Source of the DNA: Hyphomicrobium sp.
Lineage (GTDB): Bacteria > Pseudomonadota > Alphaproteobacteria > Rhizobiales > Hyphomicrobiaceae
Assembly (NCBI GenBank): GCA_021732485.1
Contig: JAKFUV010000001.1
Coordinates: forward strand, 1-64,000
Direction of reading: 5' to 3'
Length of the DNA: 64,000 nucleotides
This document shows positions 26,845 through 34,833 of the stretch, piece after piece (position 1 is the stretch's first letter; each line of letters starts with the position of its first letter). The notes under the pieces are model-generated. The model made no database searches. It was given only the letters and a program-made list of their open reading frames with translations, and was not told where the DNA came from. The position numbers were made by a program, and so were the translations under genes.

Positions 26845-27141
26845 TTAGTTCGCAAATGTAGCGCTTTTCGCCGAACAACCTAGGACCGGCTCAAGATGAA
26901 GACTCTCTTGGCAACTTACTCGGGCCATAGCCTTCGCGCCGCTGGCCAGACCGAGCCGGATAGTGCTCTGGGCTCTAGAGATGAAGGACGTTGCCACTGC
27001 TCGGTGGAAAGCGAGGGAGAGGACGGCTCCCTCCCGTTGGTCGGCCCACGCCTTATAGAGCCCTGTGCGCGACCGAGCCTGGTCAGTCTCGGCCCGATGG
27101 GCGACGGACATAGCAGCGAGGCGGTATTGTTTGCGTTTCAA
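26845..27141 (-). CDS. Possible small protein downstream of resolvase
   Basis: This 98-residue frame begins 24 bases after the resolvase stop, at a TTG, with no clear ribosome-binding site. The first 60 residues are helical and basic (RLAAMSVAHRAETDQARSRT). It may be co-transcribed with the resolvase. An overlapping plus-strand frame covers the same bases, so coding status is uncertain. Confidence 0.35.
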   Translation of the reverse strand: MKRKQYRLAAMSVAHRAETDQARSRTGLYKAWADQREGAVLSLAFHRAVATSFISRAQSTIRLGLASGAKAMARVSCQESLHLEPVLGCSAKSATFAN

Positions 27142-27165
27142 AAAAGCGGCGTAGACGTTTGACCG

Positions 27166-27777
27166 CTAATTCAACCATTCCACCCCAGCGCGTTTAAATC
27201 CGCGCGTGATGGTGGTGGGGGAGACCTTGTAAAGCTGCGCCACCTCGTTGATCGGCACGCCTTGTTGCATGACCGCTCGATGGCCCGCAAGGATTGTCTC
27301 TATCGACAGGGATGGCGGACGTCCTAACGCTTTGCCGCGTTGCTTTGCTGCCGCTAGTCCTAGGATCGTGCTCTCGCGGATAATATCGCGCTGGAATTCG
27401 GCGAAGGCGGCGAAGAGGTGATAGACGAGTTTTCCGCCGGGCGTGGTGGTGTTGATGCCTTCGGCCAGCGAGCAGAAATGAATGCCTTCGTTTCCGAAGC
27501 GCACAAGCAGATCAGAGAGGTGCTGCACGGAGCGGCCGAGACGATCTAGCTTAAGAACGACCAGAGCATCGCCCCGCTTTAATGTCTTGAGCGCTTTGTC
27601 GAGTCCGGGGCGGCTGGCTTTGCCGCCGCTGATGCCGTGATCTTTGAAAATGTGATCGCACTGCGCGGCTTTGAGCGCATCGAGCTGCATGCGCAGCTTT
27701 TGATCTTGGGTGGAAACCCGCGCGTAGCCTATCCTGCGCCCGGTAACTTCGATGCTTGGGAAAAAGAACGCGGTCAT
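27166..27777 (-). CDS. Serine resolvase/invertase
   Basis: This 203-residue serine recombinase of the Tn3 resolvase/Hin invertase type has the catalytic Ser22 in IGYARVSTQDQ, the GGKASRPGL segment, the VLKLDRLGRSVQHLSDL motif with the active-site arginines, the FAAFAEFQRDIIRESTILGL helix and a C-terminal helix-turn-helix (VPINEVAQLYKVSPTTITRGFK). Length and domain order are complete. GAGG precedes the ATG. No transposase of a Tn3 element is seen nearby, so it probably serves element resolution or is a remnant of a larger transposon. Confidence 0.92.
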   Translation of the reverse strand: MTAFFFPSIEVTGRRIGYARVSTQDQKLRMQLDALKAAQCDHIFKDHGISGGKASRPGLDKALKTLKRGDALVVLKLDRLGRSVQHLSDLLVRFGNEGIHFCSLAEGINTTTPGGKLVYHLFAAFAEFQRDIIRESTILGLAAAKQRGKALGRPPSLSIETILAGHRAVMQQGVPINEVAQLYKVSPTTITRGFKRAGVEWLN

Positions 27778-27924
27778 GACGTCACCTCGCCAAAATCGAT
27801 CCTTTTTGTCGAGGTGTTGCGGGTGCTAGTGCTAGCGCCCCAGATTGGCGGATTTCCGCGGCGTTGCCAGTGTCGTGCTTTCATTCTCGTGCTAGTTTTT
27901 CCTCCTCTGCAATAACGATCGTTT

Positions 27925-28263
27925 ATGTTGAGCAGAAAAGTCCTAGCAATAGCAAGCCTGAGTACCATCGTATGCAGTACAGGAGCCTTCGGAGAAGACT
28001 TCAAAAGTTCGAAGTTCCTGACGTATGCGCCGGAGGCGCAGAAGAGCTACATCATCACTTCTGTGGTGATGGCAGGTATCATCGCAGGTCAAAACAAGCC
28101 GGATCAGTCAACATGCATCGACCGGTGGATGGCCGACCATGAGGCTGCCGGGTTTTCTTCAGTTAAGGACGCGATGAGTCGATTCCCCGACCACCATCCA
28201 TCTGGTGTCATCGTCGCCGTTCTTGAGAAGGCATGTGGGTCTGTGAAATACGGTGGCAAATAG
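27925..28263 (+). CDS. Small exported protein, Rap1a/Tai-like
   Basis: This 112-residue protein starts with a signal peptide (MLSRKVLAIASLSTIVCSTGAFG) and has a mature domain with two cysteines (STCIDRWM, EKACGSV) spaced as in small disulphide-bonded periplasmic proteins such as Rap1a/Tai immunity proteins. That resemblance is loose. It is divergent from the resolvase and convergent with the next gene. An immunity or stress role is only a suggestion. Confidence 0.6.
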   Translation: MLSRKVLAIASLSTIVCSTGAFGEDFKSSKFLTYAPEAQKSYIITSVVMAGIIAGQNKPDQSTCIDRWMADHEAAGFSSVKDAMSRFPDHHPSGVIVAVLEKACGSVKYGGK

Positions 28264-28267
28264 TAAC

Positions 28268-29089
28268 CTACATAGATGGAACACCAATTGATGCGGAGGA
28301 GGCAGGACGGGCCTCTATCGTCGATTCCCGACGCAAATCTTGATCCTCACGCAGCTTGCTTCCCAAGCAATTGCCAATCTCATCCAGTCTCCGGCGCATC
28401 CCGCCCGCGTCCTTCGCCGCATCATCGACGACTTTCTCCCGCTCGTCTTCGTCGAGTTCAGGATCGGTCATGCGCTCTTGCTGCGTTTGAGCGCGGTTGT
28501 CGATGCCTGTCGCTTCCTCCTTGTACTGCTCCAGTTCTGAGATGTGGGATTGCCCGGCGTCTTTGTGTTCGCCTGTGGTCTTGCCTGTGAAATCGACGCC
28601 ATGAACTTCGTCCGGCGGTACCGCGCGGCCATCTTCGGTTTCGACGCGACCGTCCCGATAGCGGAAGATGCTCTCGCCGGTGACAGGGTGGCGGGCGGCA
28701 TTGCTGATGAGAGCTTGATAGTCGTGCCGGGCGTCTTTTAGCATGCCCTCGATCCGTTCGAGCAGTTCGCGCGCTTTATCCCGGATGTCGTCGAAGGCCT
28801 TGTATGTTTCGCGGAGCTTCTCGGCCAAGCGCTGGCTCGTGAAAACCAATAGCAGCGTCTCCATCCGCTCCTTACGACCACGCTCCGCGTGGTCGTCGCT
28901 CGCAGCGCTACGCGCTCCGAGCGTGAAAAACTCCTGTTCACGCTTTTCTTTGGCTTCGATGATGATTTCTTTGTGCTTGAGCTTGACGAGCGCCGGGTCG
29001 AGCGGGCCGAACAATACGCCTTTAACAGCTTCGAACGCCGCCTCCAGATCAATGATATTCTCGATATTTTGCTTCAATGCTTCTGCCAC
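28268..29089 (-). CDS. Coiled-coil protein of unknown function
   Basis: This 273-residue, very charged protein has predicted coiled coils at about residues 40-125 and 190-250 and a small compact middle part (HPVTGESIFRYRDGRVETEDG, about 133-155). There is no signal or membrane helix. Near residues 58-75 the DNA carries two adjacent palindromes (28874-28923) that read in frame as an Ala/Asp/His/Glu-rich stretch, suggesting an inserted repeat. An AT-rich promoter with CATAATATTATG lies 3 bases upstream of the start codon. No family is recognised. Confidence 0.65.
   Translation of the reverse strand: MAEALKQNIENIIDLEAAFEAVKGVLFGPLDPALVKLKHKEIIIEAKEKREQEFFTLGARSAASDDHAERGRKERMETLLLVFTSQRLAEKLRETYKAFDDIRDKARELLERIEGMLKDARHDYQALISNAARHPVTGESIFRYRDGRVETEDGRAVPPDEVHGVDFTGKTTGEHKDAGQSHISELEQYKEEATGIDNRAQTQQERMTDPELDEDEREKVVDDAAKDAGGMRRRLDEIGNCLGSKLREDQDLRRESTIEARPASSASIGVPSM
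28874..28923. repeat. Double palindrome inside a coding region
   Basis: ACGACCACGC/GCGTGGTCGT (28874-28883, 28887-28896) has perfect ten-base arms and a three-base loop. It is followed directly by a second, nearly perfect dyad (28897-28908, 28912-28923). This is the form of a REP-type or RPE-type palindromic element, here read in frame within a gene. Confidence 0.55.
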
Positions 29090-29091
29090 TC

Positions 29092-29103
29092 ATAATATTA
29101 TGT
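29092..29103. promoter_or_regulatory. CATAATATTATG palindrome
   Basis: This perfect 12-base palindrome lies directly upstream of the leftward coiled-coil gene and about 90 bases upstream of the rightward gene at 29193. Close relatives (CATAATAT) precede other genes of the element at about 18333 and 24513, so it may be a shared operator. Confidence 0.45.
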
Positions 29104-29192
29104 CTATAGTTTATAGCAAAAACACATTTTACGTCAATAAAAACACTCAATGTTTTCTGGACTGCATTAAATGCAATCGCTATGATGTTTAT

Positions 29193-29486
29193 ATGAGCAA
29201 TGCACTAGAAAAGAAGATCGACAAGGTACTTGATTATCTCGCAGTCATAACCCGCGAGAACAATACCCGCTTTGACGCTATCGATAAACGCTTTGACGCT
29301 GTCGACGAGGATTTAGCGAATCTCAAAGGCACCACCCGCCGCATAGAGGAGCGCCAAAAGCATTTGGAAAAGAGCGTCGAAATCCTCCAGAATGCCGACC
29401 GCGCCCGTCAAGATCATATCCTTCAACTAGACATCCGCCTTGGGCGCGTTGAGGATAAGCTTCGATCGTTTCCTGCGCCTCACTAA
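29193..29486 (+). CDS. Small coiled-coil protein
   Basis: The ATG at 29193 gives 97 residues (MSNALEKKIDKVLDYLAVIT); the open frame reaches much further upstream, but that part is antisense to another gene. The protein is one long coiled coil with degenerate heptad units (FDAIDKRFDAVDEDLANLK, then RIEERQKHLEKSVEILQ, then DIRLGRVEDKL). Such proteins are frequent in alphaproteobacterial mobile elements and often oligomerise, but the function is unknown. It is probably transcribed with the next gene. Confidence 0.7.
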   Translation: MSNALEKKIDKVLDYLAVITRENNTRFDAIDKRFDAVDEDLANLKGTTRRIEERQKHLEKSVEILQNADRARQDHILQLDIRLGRVEDKLRSFPAPH

Positions 29487-29510
29487 CAGCCGCGATATCC
29501 ATCAAACCTT

Positions 29511-29708
29511 ATGACAGCTGCAATGGACAACCGCCGCAAACGCTATCTGATCGCCAAGGCTCTATGGGAGTTTGTTGCCGAGAACCGCAACAAACCGGTT
29601 GAGCAGCAGGCCCCCAACGACGCCGATGACATGGAAGCTATTCTCGATTCAAATTATCCCGCTGAGGTCGCTACGCTGATTGCGCTAGAACCCTTCAAGA
29701 GGCGCTAG
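29511..29708 (+). CDS. Small hypothetical protein
   Basis: This 65-residue protein (or 61 residues if the second ATG at 29523 is used) has a helical N-terminus (RRKRYLIAKALWEFVAEN) and an acidic middle. It lies 24 bases after the coiled-coil gene and probably shares its transcript. No motif is recognised. Confidence 0.5.
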   Translation: MTAAMDNRRKRYLIAKALWEFVAENRNKPVEQQAPNDADDMEAILDSNYPAEVATLIALEPFKRR

Positions 29709-29790
29709 CCGCGCGCGAAAAAAATGTTGAGTGCTATATGTCGGCGCTGCTTGCCCTACTCTGTCAATAAGCAAGGCCTAACCGTTACAT

Positions 29791-30267
29791 TCAAAAACCG
29801 GGCAAAAACGGCGTTCCACCATGATCTTCAATTGATTCATTCAGCACATTGAGAAGAGTTTCGTTCGATCTTCCATATACTCTGAGGTATTCATTCCGAA
29901 TTATTCGGATCAGCTCAGCGGTCGCTATTTTGCATTTTTCAACGTGCAAATCACCAATGTCTACATTGGTGCCGGCATCGATTTCAAACATAGCCTGGAT
30001 GTTTCTGACTGGAACAAACACCTTACTCGACAGCTGAACGAGTCCCACCGCATCAGCCACCTCTTCGATTGTGTTGTGAAATCGCGAAATATCATTTTCC
30101 CAATAATCAGCCTGTTCGTTGCGTCGACGTACCTTTACGCAAAGACCATCTTCATCCCAATAAAAATGCGAAATTTCGCCAACCGCTGAAGGATAGATAT
30201 TCTTCTCGTATGGTTCTTCGTCCGAAAAATCGTATAAATCGATATAGTGATCTTCTAATTCTGTCAC
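29791..30267 (-). CDS. Acidic hypothetical protein
   Basis: This 158-residue soluble protein is acidic, with a Tyr/Asp-rich N-terminus (DHYIDLYDFSDEEPYEK). A middle region with LVQLSSKVFVPVRNIQAM vaguely resembles the YVPxxNI core of the repeat protein at 11204-12325. The gene is AT-richer than its neighbours, which suggests separate transfer. An AT-rich promoter region follows upstream. The function is unknown. Confidence 0.6.
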   Translation of the reverse strand: MTELEDHYIDLYDFSDEEPYEKNIYPSAVGEISHFYWDEDGLCVKVRRRNEQADYWENDISRFHNTIEEVADAVGLVQLSSKVFVPVRNIQAMFEIDAGTNVDIGDLHVEKCKIATAELIRIIRNEYLRVYGRSNETLLNVLNESIEDHGGTPFLPGF

Positions 30268-30592
30268 GCCTTCTACTCTTACCCTTTCTATTGTGAAATA
30301 TTCTCAACATATATTCTAATTCAATATATTATAGCAAATATAAGTTTTATGCGAATAAATAATGCATATTGTGTCATTTCCTTTGTTGCCGCAGTGTCGG
30401 CCACTACGGTCCTTGTCATTTGAACCAGTGGCTAAGGCTAGTTTCCTTATTGGAAACCGATCACTGGCGGCCAAGACTGAAATCAGTAGCAAAGTATGCC
30501 GTTATGCGTCTTACAATCACGACCCAGAGGGTGAGACGAGAGATGATGCCAGGGCCCAACGCGCACTCACGATCCAGACAAGGCTTGCCGGT
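30268..30592. other. AT-rich intergenic region with nested dyad
   Basis: The first 90 bases are strongly AT-rich and probably hold the promoter of the leftward gene that starts at 30267. A nested dyad is at 30425-30467: CCAGTG/CACTGG outside, GTTTCC/GGAAAC inside. I see no supportable gene. Confidence 0.4.
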
Positions 30593-31021
30593 TTATTCGC
30601 GAAACCGTACGCGATCATCGGGGTACATGGCTTCGAACAACAGGCGCTGCGCCTCGCGATCGCGACGAACTTCCGCGTGATCGATTGGGAGCATGCCCTT
30701 TTTGTCCCGAATCCAGGTATCTGCGTCAGGCGAGCCCTGCCCGTCCATCACATGAGCATGCAGATTCTGAAACGGCGATAGACCCGAAGCATAGCCGGAC
30801 CGCTTCTTTCGCAGCGCCTCCTTCAAAAACCGGACGCTGCCGTTGACCGCTGCGGTGTGCAGCGGCGTAAACCCATTCAATGGCCGTTTTTCATTCAGCG
30901 AATGGCCCTTTGCCAGCGCCACCTTCATCAACCCGACATCATCGAGCCGCGCCGCTTCGAAAAGCGGGTTGCCCAGCAGAGACTTAATACGGCTCTCGAT
31001 TTCCGCCTTGCTCAAGCCCAT
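30593..31021 (-). CDS. Ankyrin-repeat protein
   Basis: This 142-residue protein contains ankyrin-type repeats: NPLFEAARLDDVGLMKVALAKG, then the canonical GFTPLHTAAVNGSVRFLKEAL, and a third diverged one (KGMLPIDHAEVRRDREAQRLL). Ankyrin proteins mediate protein-protein binding. Its start overlaps the end of the upstream gene (31012) by 10 bases, so the two form a coupled pair and may be partners. There is no signal peptide, so it is cytoplasmic. Confidence 0.78.
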   Translation of the reverse strand: MGLSKAEIESRIKSLLGNPLFEAARLDDVGLMKVALAKGHSLNEKRPLNGFTPLHTAAVNGSVRFLKEALRKKRSGYASGLSPFQNLHAHVMDGQGSPDADTWIRDKKGMLPIDHAEVRRDREAQRLLFEAMYPDDRVRFRE

Positions 31022-32098
31022 GGCCGATACCTAAAAAATGAGCCCGACTCGCCATCGGGCAGATATTTTTTGCGATCCACCCGCCGAAGACTGAGGGGCG
31101 CTTTATCCGTCTCCGCGTCTCCTGCAGCCGCAGGACCGAACATCGGGTTGATCAAATTCAGGCCATCACCCGAACCAATCCCCAGCTGCAACTCGTCTTC
31201 CCGAAAGGTCGCAAAGACTTCCAAAGTCGTGCCCTCACATAGAACCCTGACCCCGTCATCCGCGGGAGTTGCGCCGGTATCCCTGATCAGAACCAGTTTC
31301 CCAACCAAGACCACATCATCCATCATCCCCAATCCTAATCCCAGCACCGTTTCGCACAATAGGAAGCCGGAGAAAACCGGAACGTAAACGAGCGGATGGC
31401 CCTCGGAATTTGAGCGGATCAGGATAATCTCAACCGGCGTGATATGGCTGAGGTAATCGCGCAGCAGCAGCAGGCAGACGCCCTTTTGCCCCTCGGGCAT
31501 CTCCAGCAATTCCGCGTCGAGTTCAAAGCAGCCGTAAGACACCAGACTTTCGATCAGGGGCATGTTTACTGCGCGGAGGATCTCGGCTTCTCCCGCGTAG
31601 GGAACCGGCCGGTAAAACACATGTAACGCTTCACGGATGTATTCCAGCTGCGCCTCATCCAGCGCGCACTCGATCGCGTCAATCTCTCCTGTGATCCGCA
31701 ACTGACGGACAAAGCGCTCGATATACTGGAATTTGATATCGCTCGGCAGATGGGATTTTTCCCGGTGATACCATCCTTTGAAATCCTCAAGACTGACAAG
31801 CTCGGAGCGAGGCCTGTCCTTCTGGATATCGGTCCCATCCCGCCGGCCCCGCTCTTTGGCCAGACGCTGGTCTTCCGGGGACATGACGAGATCGCGCATC
31901 GCCTGCCATCCCACCGGCTTGCCATTGCGTTCAGCAAGCGCAATGCGGTAACGCCCCAATACATCCATGTAGTGGCGCTTAAAGGCGTCCGGATAATACA
32001 GAACTCTGCGCTTCTCTTCGGCCGTTCGCCCAGGGACACGCGTGGGGACCCAACAAAGCCTGCAGATTTTTCAGCGCATTGCCGCGTTCTTCGGCCAT
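31012..32098 (-). pseudogene. Unknown gene, apparently frameshifted near its start
   Basis: From 31968 downward a 318-residue frame reads well, and in the same frame about 27 further plausible codons lie upstream without a start. In another frame an ATG at 32098 begins MAEERGNALKNLQALLGP. Removing one base from the G run at 32044-32047 would join the two into one continuous protein (ALLGPTRVPGRTAEEKRRVL). The gene is thus broken by a one-base homopolymer insertion, or the assembly has an error there. The protein has no recognisable domain; it is acidic and soluble, and coupled to the ankyrin gene. A downstream start at 31968 could still give a shorter protein. Confidence 0.6.
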
Positions 32099-32138
32099 CA
32101 GTCAGCCCCCGCCCTCGTTGCAATAATCCCTCAGCCAC

Positions 32139-32451
32139 GCCGATCTCCTTTAGGAATAACCCTCGCGCCCTGCATACTCAAAAGTGTGACTAGCCTGACC
32201 CCTACCGCACCTATCATTCAAAATGATGTCTGTTGGAACGCCCCCCGCCTGAAGACGGCAAGTCCACCATCATTGCCCGGGCCCCGGAACCGGCCCTGTC
32301 CGGCTCAATTAAAACACCGCTCCTCGAAAATCAGATCCAAAGGACGCTTGGCGTCATACGCGGGTATGCCGGCTTCCTATTGATTTTGTCCTTGTGTAAA
32401 TCTCGTTGATAAAACTATTATTTATATAATCGAATATATATTATGTGATGG
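32139..32451. other. Intergenic region, no supportable gene
   Basis: AAAGGAG with a following GTG on the minus strand precedes the frameshifted gene. On the plus strand, two frames read plausibly on either side of a C run near 32240 but have no start. The last 50 bases are AT-rich and promoter-like for the XRE gene at 32452. Confidence 0.35.
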
Positions 32452-32835
32452 ATGAAGAGTGATTTAAGACAGCTGGATATTATAATCGGTCGCAATCTTA
32501 AGCAATTGCGCCTATCAAAAGCCATGACCCAATCGAATCTAGCGGAGGCGCTAGGTCTCACATTTCAACAAGTGCAAAAATACGAAACAGGCGCTAACCG
32601 TATCAGCGCATCTCGACTACTCGAGATTGCCAGAATCTTGCAAATTGACCTCGCAATGATACTGCCCATGGACGGGCACATTAAAAGCGCGCCGCAGAGC
32701 GTTGTCAGTCATGACACGTCCCGGCTCCTGAGGTCATTTGAGGCTATTACCGACCCCAAGCTTCGTCTCGCGATCCTCCGTCTTGTGCAGAACATGGCGC
32801 GGGAAACGCAAACGCAGAACCAGCGCGACGGGTAA
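32452..32835 (+). CDS. XRE-family regulator, rhizobial type
   Basis: This 127-residue protein has a classic helix-turn-helix at about residues 10-65 (IGRNLKQLRLSKAMTQSNLA, LGLTFQQVQKYETGANRISA, SRLLEIARILQI), the form very common in Rhizobiales. The C-terminal half ends with TDPKLRLAILRLVQNMA, probably a dimerisation helix. It is preceded by an AT-rich promoter with an ATATATTATG stretch. It may control several of the AT-rich promoters of the element; that link is inference. Confidence 0.88.
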   Translation: MKSDLRQLDIIIGRNLKQLRLSKAMTQSNLAEALGLTFQQVQKYETGANRISASRLLEIARILQIDLAMILPMDGHIKSAPQSVVSHDTSRLLRSFEAITDPKLRLAILRLVQNMARETQTQNQRDG

Positions 32836-32855
32836 TAATCCCCAACAGCGCTGAT

Positions 32856-33527
32856 TCAATCAATGTCCTGCTCATTCTTGCGCTCCATGGATCTTGCCTT
32901 CGTATTATGCGCCACAGGTTTTTCGGCCACCCGCGGTTCATGGGTCAACGACCGGGCCATCTCGGCGGCTATTCTTTGCCGCGCGCTACGAAGCAAAGCG
33001 CTCTCAAAGTTTGTTGTATCGTTGCTGAGTTCGGCTTTATCGGACTCTTGCCATGCTGGCCGCGACAAAACTTCTAAAACATCCTGATGTGGTCCACATA
33101 GCGATTCCCGATATCGACCCTGGCGAAATGCTAGTTCGTCCCGCTCCTGCTTTTGGATCGCGGCCAATGCGTTCTGGCGAATCTCCGAAGACAACATTGC
33201 CTCTCGCAAATGACGCATTGCCGCGGCAAAATTTTCGGTCGGGATCGTAGTGGCGAGATTGACAATCCGCCCTGTCACACCGCCTTCTCGCCCATCAAAC
33301 GCTTCCTTTTGGGCGCGATGCCGTCGATCCAGCGCCGTCCATTGAGCCGCATAGGCCGTCATCGCCTGTCCATGCGAAGCCAAAATTTCTCTCTGAACCA
33401 TCCATCTCAGAGCGTCCAGTTTCTTATTATAGTCTGCGTCCGCCAAAGCCTGGCCGCGCAGATCATCCAACGCATCCAGCGCCGCCTGAACGCCTTGGCT
33501 CTGCAAACGAAGGTTCGGCCTCTTCAT
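32856..33527 (-). CDS. Helical hypothetical protein
   Basis: This 223-residue, mostly helical soluble protein contains many Arg/Ala/Gln residues (ALDRRHRAQKEAFDGREGG, AIQKQERDELAFRQGRYR) and a Lys/Arg-rich tail (TKARSMERKNEQD). Its pattern of W/H/R-rich helices resembles the smaller gene just upstream at 33571-33900, so the two may be related or partners. No signal peptide and no known domain are seen. Confidence 0.6.
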   Translation of the reverse strand: MKRPNLRLQSQGVQAALDALDDLRGQALADADYNKKLDALRWMVQREILASHGQAMTAYAAQWTALDRRHRAQKEAFDGREGGVTGRIVNLATTIPTENFAAAMRHLREAMLSSEIRQNALAAIQKQERDELAFRQGRYRESLCGPHQDVLEVLSRPAWQESDKAELSNDTTNFESALLRSARQRIAAEMARSLTHEPRVAEKPVAHNTKARSMERKNEQDID

Positions 33528-33570
33528 CTTGGCCCGGTCTCCTTGCTACTGATTAAAATCGCCGCGCTGA

Positions 33571-33900
33571 TCAATGGATCGCGACATCTTCAAGGTCGAC
33601 ATCATCATTGGTGTAAAACTTAATCATGCGATCCAGCACATGACGGTGCGCCCGCCCTTCTCGCGCGAGCTCGTCCAGCAGCGCATCATAATGAGCTGCG
33701 ATCACTGCGCGGTTGCGATCTGACCGGACGTCGTCACAAGCCGAATCGAACGCTGCCAGCGCCCGTTGCTTCATCCCGTCTATAGCCTGGGCACGTGGTG
33801 CCCAATGATCGACAAAAGCCTGGATCGCAGCGCTTAGCCTTCCTATCCGCTCCTCCGTCTCGTCGTATCGAGCGATCTTGCTGTCAAAAACCAATGTCAT
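33571..33900 (-). CDS. Small helical hypothetical protein
   Basis: This 109-residue acidic helical protein (YDETEERIGRLSAAIQAFVD, ALLDELAREGRAHRHVLDRM) ends in an Asp-rich stretch. It is 43 bases upstream of the 223-residue gene on the same strand and is probably co-transcribed. No family is recognised. Confidence 0.55.
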   Translation of the reverse strand: MTLVFDSKIARYDETEERIGRLSAAIQAFVDHWAPRAQAIDGMKQRALAAFDSACDDVRSDRNRAVIAAHYDALLDELAREGRAHRHVLDRMIKFYTNDDVDLEDVAIH

Positions 33901-34081
33901 TGCAAATATCCAGCACCAAAAGCCTCTCTCATGTTTTGGAGCTGGTGCATGCGGCGCCTGGTTAAAGCGACGAGGCCCGCAATTTTTCTAACGAGCAACG
34001 TGAAATTATTTTCGCCCCCGCTTAATCGACCTCCGCCGCTTCGCAATCTCTCCCTCAGGCGCCGCTTGACGTGAGAGTGCG

Positions 34082-34318
34082 ATGGAACAGAAGCTGGACA
34101 TTCAGGAACTCATCAGGCTGCGTCGCTTCGCTGCTTTCATGATCCTGCAATACGGCCCGGAATTTGGCTTTGTCCTCGATCGCATTGAATGCATGATTGA
34201 AACGGCGCAAAAAGATAATCCAACAGTAAAAGCCTTGCGCATCATGGCCGAACTCAAAGACGTCACACCGCCACATCTTGAAAAGCGGCATGTGCTGATA
34301 GGCGCCCATAAAACATAA
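34082..34318 (+). CDS. Small helical hypothetical protein
   Basis: This 78-residue protein begins MEQKLDIQELIRLRRFAAFM and has two or three amphipathic helices. The overlapping minus-strand frame reads much less like a protein. No domain is recognised. Confidence 0.5.
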   Translation: MEQKLDIQELIRLRRFAAFMILQYGPEFGFVLDRIECMIETAQKDNPTVKALRIMAELKDVTPPHLEKRHVLIGAHKT

Positions 34319-34413
34319 ACGCCTTCTCCCACACTAGCGGACGAGATCAACACGCATCTGATTTCAAATCTAACGCAACAGACCGCCGGAAAGTGGGGGG
34401 ATAAGACGCGGCT

Positions 34414-34587
34414 CTACCGTGCCGGATGCGAGAGCTCGGCGCGCACAGCCTGGATCGAGGCGTGGCAACAGTGCTGCTCGGCTTTGTTGAGTGTGACATC
34501 GGCCAGGTCGTTGAACAGGCGGTACAGCAAGCCACGGAGTTCTCGGTTGGTGCTGGCGGCAGCGAATTCACGGGTAATTCTGAGCAT
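34414..34587 (-). CDS. 57-residue helical protein
   Basis: On the minus strand an ATG at 34587 follows GGAAGGA with good spacing and opens a 57-codon frame beginning MLRITREFAAASTNRELRGL and ending RAELSHPAR. The composition (Leu/Arg/Ala-rich amphipathic helices, two adjacent Cys) is protein-like, while longer frames over the same bases read like noise. The function is unknown. Confidence 0.55.
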   Translation of the reverse strand: MLRITREFAAASTNRELRGLLYRLFNDLADVTLNKAEQHCCHASIQAVRAELSHPAR

Positions 34588-34833
34588 CGGATTGTCCTTC
34601 CGGTTGACGGAGGCTCCGACCTTCGAAGCCTTTCGCTCCGATCAAAAGGCTTTAAGGGGGGACACCGGCTCACCGGACAGGACGGACAAGGCAAAAGTAA
34701 CAGGCAGATTCCAACGCTCAGCTGCTACGACCGCTACTGCGAGATCAACCAAAACCGCGCTATAAACATTCCGCGTGCCAAGCCGATGAGCCCATTTTAT
34801 GTGTGGCCTATAAGAATCGCAGCGGAGCATCGA

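Noticed and set aside
26896..27162. Plus-strand frame opposite the possible gene after the resolvase
   Set aside because: It has no ribosome-binding site and a composition typical of an antisense frame; the minus-strand reading is slightly better but still weak.
32160..32410. Plus-strand frame with a GKST stretch after a C run at about 32240
   Set aside because: It has no start codon, needs a frame change to be continuous, and GKST alone is not a Walker motif. Kept only as a possible remnant.
34347..34694. 115-residue minus-strand frame
   Set aside because: It is Ser/Pro/Arg/Cys-rich noise; the shorter frame at 34414-34587 with a proper ribosome-binding site fits better.
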